A DNA stretch of 64,000 nucleotides from positions 186,001 to 250,000 of the forward strand of contig NZ_JAFJMJ010000004.1 of the NCBI RefSeq assembly GCF_017309385.1, given 5' to 3'. Below the pieces are notes generated by a model that was given only the letters and a program-made list of their open reading frames with translations, did not search any database and had not been told where the DNA came from. Of the stretch, positions 62,701-64,000 are shown piece by piece (positions within the stretch are counted from its first letter, which is position 1; every line of letters begins with the position of its first letter). The position numbers and the translations under genes are program-made. This DNA comes from Amycolatopsis sp. 195334CR (GTDB lineage Bacteria > Actinomycetota > Actinomycetes > Mycobacteriales > Pseudonocardiaceae).

Positions 62701-63681
62701 CTTCGCGCCGGTGCCCACCGCCCAGTCGATCCCGGCCATCACCTGCGAGGTGTCGCCCGCACCGCTGCTGTCGAAAACCTTGGCCACCACCAGTTTCGCC
62801 GCCGGGGCGACACCGCGGTACTTGCCGCCCGAAGCGGCACCGGTCCCGGCCGCGATCGACGCGACGTGCGTGCCGTGGCCGTGCCGGTCGACCACGTCGC
62901 CCTCCCCGCTGAAGTCCGCGGACGCGGTCACCTTGCCAGCCAGATCCGGGTGCCCGGCGTCGATCCCGGTGTCCACCACCGCCACCGTGCTGCCGGTGCC
63001 GTCGAGACCGGCCTGCCACGCGGCCGGCGCGCCGACCTGCGCGGTGCTCTTGTCGAGCACGACCCGGACCCGGCGATCGAGGGTGAGGCGCGCGACGTCG
63101 TGGCGCAGCCGAGGCGAACCGGCGGTCAGCGACTCCCAGAACTCGCCCGCCCGTGCCTTGTCCACGCGCAGGCCCACGGCCGACGCGGTGGGCAGCACGC
63201 TGCGGGTCTCGGCGGCGGCCAGTGCGTCGGCCTTCTGCTCCAGCGACTGGATACCCGGCTCACCGTCGTAGTCCGCGATCACCGGGATCGTGCCGCTCGT
63301 GCTGTCGTCGCGGCCGTCCTCGGCGAGTGCGCTGAGGTTGAACAGGTTCCGGTCGAGCACGCCGGCGGAGACGAACGGCAGCGCGTCGGACGGGTAGACG
63401 AAGAACCCGTCGGGGGTGGTCATCGTGCCGAAGGAGGGTTCCGGCCTGCCGGGTGACTCGGCCGCGTCGATGTCCGCGGTGCTCCGGCCGTCCCGGTCGA
63501 CGGTGTGGGTGACCACGTCGCCGGTGATCAGGGTGAGCCGGTGCACCCGTGCGACCGCGGTGGTGGTGACCGGTGGATCGGCCGCGAACGCGGGTGCGGC
63601 CGGTAGCGCGAACAGCAGCAACAGCACCGCGATCAGGCATCGGGCCGGGGTGGCGCCAGTGCGTGGGGACCGTGGGTTCAT
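59737..63681 (-). CDS. secreted S8-family subtilisin-like protease
   Basis: 1314 residues. Signal peptide about 1-33; propeptide about 34-205. The catalytic domain has Asp237 (VVDTGID), His269 (HGHGTHVA), oxyanion Asn365 (AAGNSG) and Ser445 (GTSMATPHVAG). Beta-rich regions follow, including a PA-like insert around VAVVPYAGVPGALPITG (late, about residue 860) and an Ig-like C-terminus with HHPPQAGAVSLRTEAKDSAG-type strands. It degrades extracellular protein. ATG with GGAGGGAG upstream. Two inverted repeats upstream (63789-63820) may regulate it. The end overlaps the convergent regulator gene by 31 nt. Confidence 0.92.
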   Translation of the reverse strand: MNPRSPRTGATPARCLIAVLLLLFALPAAPAFAADPPVTTTAVARVHRLTLITGDVVTHTVDRDGRSTADIDAAESPGRPEPSFGTMTTPDGFFVYPSDALPFVSAGVLDRNLFNLSALAEDGRDDSTSGTIPVIADYDGEPGIQSLEQKADALAAAETRSVLPTASAVGLRVDKARAGEFWESLTAGSPRLRHDVARLTLDRRVRVVLDKSTAQVGAPAAWQAGLDGTGSTVAVVDTGIDAGHPDLAGKVTASADFSGEGDVVDRHGHGTHVASIAAGTGAASGGKYRGVAPAAKLVVAKVFDSSGAGDTSQVMAGIDWAVGTGAKIVNLSLGAGVTDGADPLSEQVDELSAKTGTLFVVAAGNSGPGDRTVTTPGSAAAALTVGAVDDAGKLAWFSSRGPRLRDALVKPELTAPGVEIAAARASGTAMGAPVDENYTSASGTSMATPHVAGAAALLLQQHPQWTGQALKNALASTAKDLGLRWFEQGAGLLDLNRVVSQPATGPATASFGRLERTPAGTAVTERTLAYTNESDQPLALSLSLSVQQWDGGKPPPDGVKLGTSTLSVPPKSTGQLTVTADPAKGAPGVYGGTVVASTPDGKTVLRTPLSTYHAPPLFPVTLRVLDSAGKPASMAAVQLIDDSGGTAYPNDPMLGPLTQQVDLVGGTGQVSLPAGRYSALGWVMERGLAVRRWSALSVAEASITGPAQLTLDATKAVPVDLVTPAPTDQRDRTVMLRRVLPSYVGEAGLTAGATAWQVRATPAPATKTGEISLQDTASLAQSTVAAKQGGTTLNPVYDVPTLAAAWPGEHTAPVVFAGAGRAEDFTGLDVKGKIALVRIPVPPGAADPVAAVFQGAVNAATQAAAAGAVAVVPYAGVPGALPITGLTSTTLPQLSLGWDQGELVRQAGTPLTLLVRAAPELMYNLSYLDANGVPAAHVRQVDHQQLVATRTGYHADLPGLSAQKNFYAFPTGRWKTQPLQGTKIPVPGSWTEYTGPGDDRQVWKRVVTQSGPGPGGKKASLAMHQQNIYRPGEKTRPDEHWFRAPVHSTAVELRPDHPARYPATADGWRVLCSLCRSGDLFAPALQWADSEGGHFTSPYENGKYFTTTETHLYRGDTEIPRDNAGDPFAQFPVYRLAPEPAVYRLSTVDVLPAQAQIGAPSTSLFAHAPRTETTWTFASARTTDAPPPGYHCHAEGTACAFQPLILLDHRFPLDLGNRAPAGGPFEFEITAAEHSGARGGGPVTQLKTAYSTDDGVTWTAATAKPLGDARWTVTVQHPPQAGAVSLRTEAKDSAGNTVTSTTLRAYLLAAPSAG

Positions 63682-63788
63682 CGGGGCTCGCTCCCTCCGT
63701 GGAGTCCCGGGCGCACACCCGGAGTGCCCGGGTGAACGCGGAGAGACATTTCCACTGAGGATGAGCTAGTCCACGCCGAAGGTCATCA

Positions 63789-63820
63789 GTCGCCGTCGGC
63801 GGATTGTCGCCGTTGGCGAC
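63789..63820. promoter_or_regulatory. two tandem inverted repeats upstream of the subtilase gene
   Basis: GTCGCCGTCGGCGGA (63789-63803) and GTCGCCGTTGGCGAC (63806-63820) are near-identical small palindromes 17 bp apart, about 110 nt before the subtilase start. Tandem sites on almost the same DNA face fit a dimeric activator or repressor. Confidence 0.45.
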
Positions 63821-63840
63821 TGTGCGCCAGCACGGGAAAG

Positions 63841-63869
63841 GCCCGGTCCGCCGGGTGGGCGGACCGGGC
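63841..63869 (-). terminator. hairpin terminator of the partial right-edge gene
   Basis: 12-bp perfect stem GCCCGGTCCGCC (63841-63852) with complement at 63858-63869, 5-nt loop, followed on the minus strand by CTTTCCC. It lies 17 nt after the stop of the minus-strand gene at the edge. Confidence 0.75.
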
Positions 63870-63886
63870 CGTGGCCGGGGCCGAGA

Positions 63887-64000
63887 TCAGTTCAGCTGGC
63901 CGGGGGTGCGCTGGTGCAGGGAGAAGTCCTGCCGGTTGTTGTCGGTGTCGGTGCTGACGATGTCCCGGCCGCTCGAGGCCGCGAGCTGCTCGGTCACCTG
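63887..64000 (-). CDS. C-terminus of a lamin-tail-domain-like protein (partial)
   Basis: The last 37 residues of a minus-strand gene whose start lies beyond the right edge. The visible end reads SSGRDIVSTDTDNNRQDFSL followed by HQRTPGQLN. A DTDxNxxDF strand followed by a TPG end is typical of bacterial lamin-tail domains, which often close secreted nucleases or phosphatases. Too little is visible to name the enzyme. Confidence 0.5.
   Translation of the reverse strand, partial: QVTEQLAASSGRDIVSTDTDNNRQDFSLHQRTPGQLN

Overview
The window comes from a high-GC actinobacterium, most likely a Pseudonocardiaceae member such as Amycolatopsis. The evidence is a Streptomyces-type conservon (kinase, roadblock, DUF742), a DUF397 protein, an actinobacterial NPP1 protein, many GTG/TTG starts, dense 1-4 nt start/stop overlaps and a large set of secreted polymer-degrading enzymes. 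I see no rRNA, tRNA, CRISPR array, transposase or integrase.

Layout. 1-2024: a conservon running off the left edge. 2025-2729: a 0.7 kb gap poorer in GC than its surroundings. 2730-9838: a compact signalling/defence-like island with two CRP-type regulators that keep the cyclic-nucleotide cassette, a three-helix membrane protein resembling Pycsar effectors, and a four-gene operon. The operon encodes a class III cyclase-like protein, a P-loop NTPase with Arg in place of the Walker A Lys, an SPFH-like protein and a small membrane protein. The C-terminus of the cyclase-like protein and the N-terminus of the NTPase each carry a RHIM-like I-x-(F/I)-G-D-N motif of the kind used in amyloid signalling pairs. 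This is the best candidate for an undescribed system. 10000-16524: mixed metabolic genes, including an IDO-family dioxygenase, a ZIP transporter, an APH-like kinase, a secreted peptidoglycan-binding peptidase, and two hairpin terminators.

16492-27612: a seven-gene overlapping operon (sialidase, GH42 beta-galactosidase, DapA/NanA-like aldolase, Opp-type ABC transporter) divergent from a FadR-type regulator, read as uptake and catabolism of sialylated glycans. 27602-32388: DUF1883, a Pro/Val-rich surface protein, a PepSY membrane protein, a CPBP protease and a LysR regulator. 32385-38994: a TctCBA tricarboxylate transporter (tctB frameshifted) with tcuA and a GntR regulator around a palindromic operator. 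39094-43132: a secreted endonuclease, a GH84 hexosaminidase and two STAS-type proteins. 44095-46574: a TSUP permease, then an ECF-sigma/Asp23 cluster in which the sigma gene and the last asp23 gene share a promoter-like motif with identical spacing.

46751-64000: a tiny membrane peptide, a decayed erythromycin-esterase gene carrying ten copies of an in-frame 51-bp minisatellite, a DUF397 gene behind twin 12-bp palindromes, an NPP1 protein, GNAT, two CNNM/CBS membrane proteins, an I36-like inhibitor, a GH43 arabinanase with a LacI-type operator, a 1289-residue TPR membrane protein divergent from a TrmB/LuxR-like regulator, and a 1314-residue subtilase. A lamin-tail-like partial gene lies at the right edge. 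Starts were chosen by eye from ribosome-binding sites and overlaps. Family assignments come from motif recognition, not database searches.
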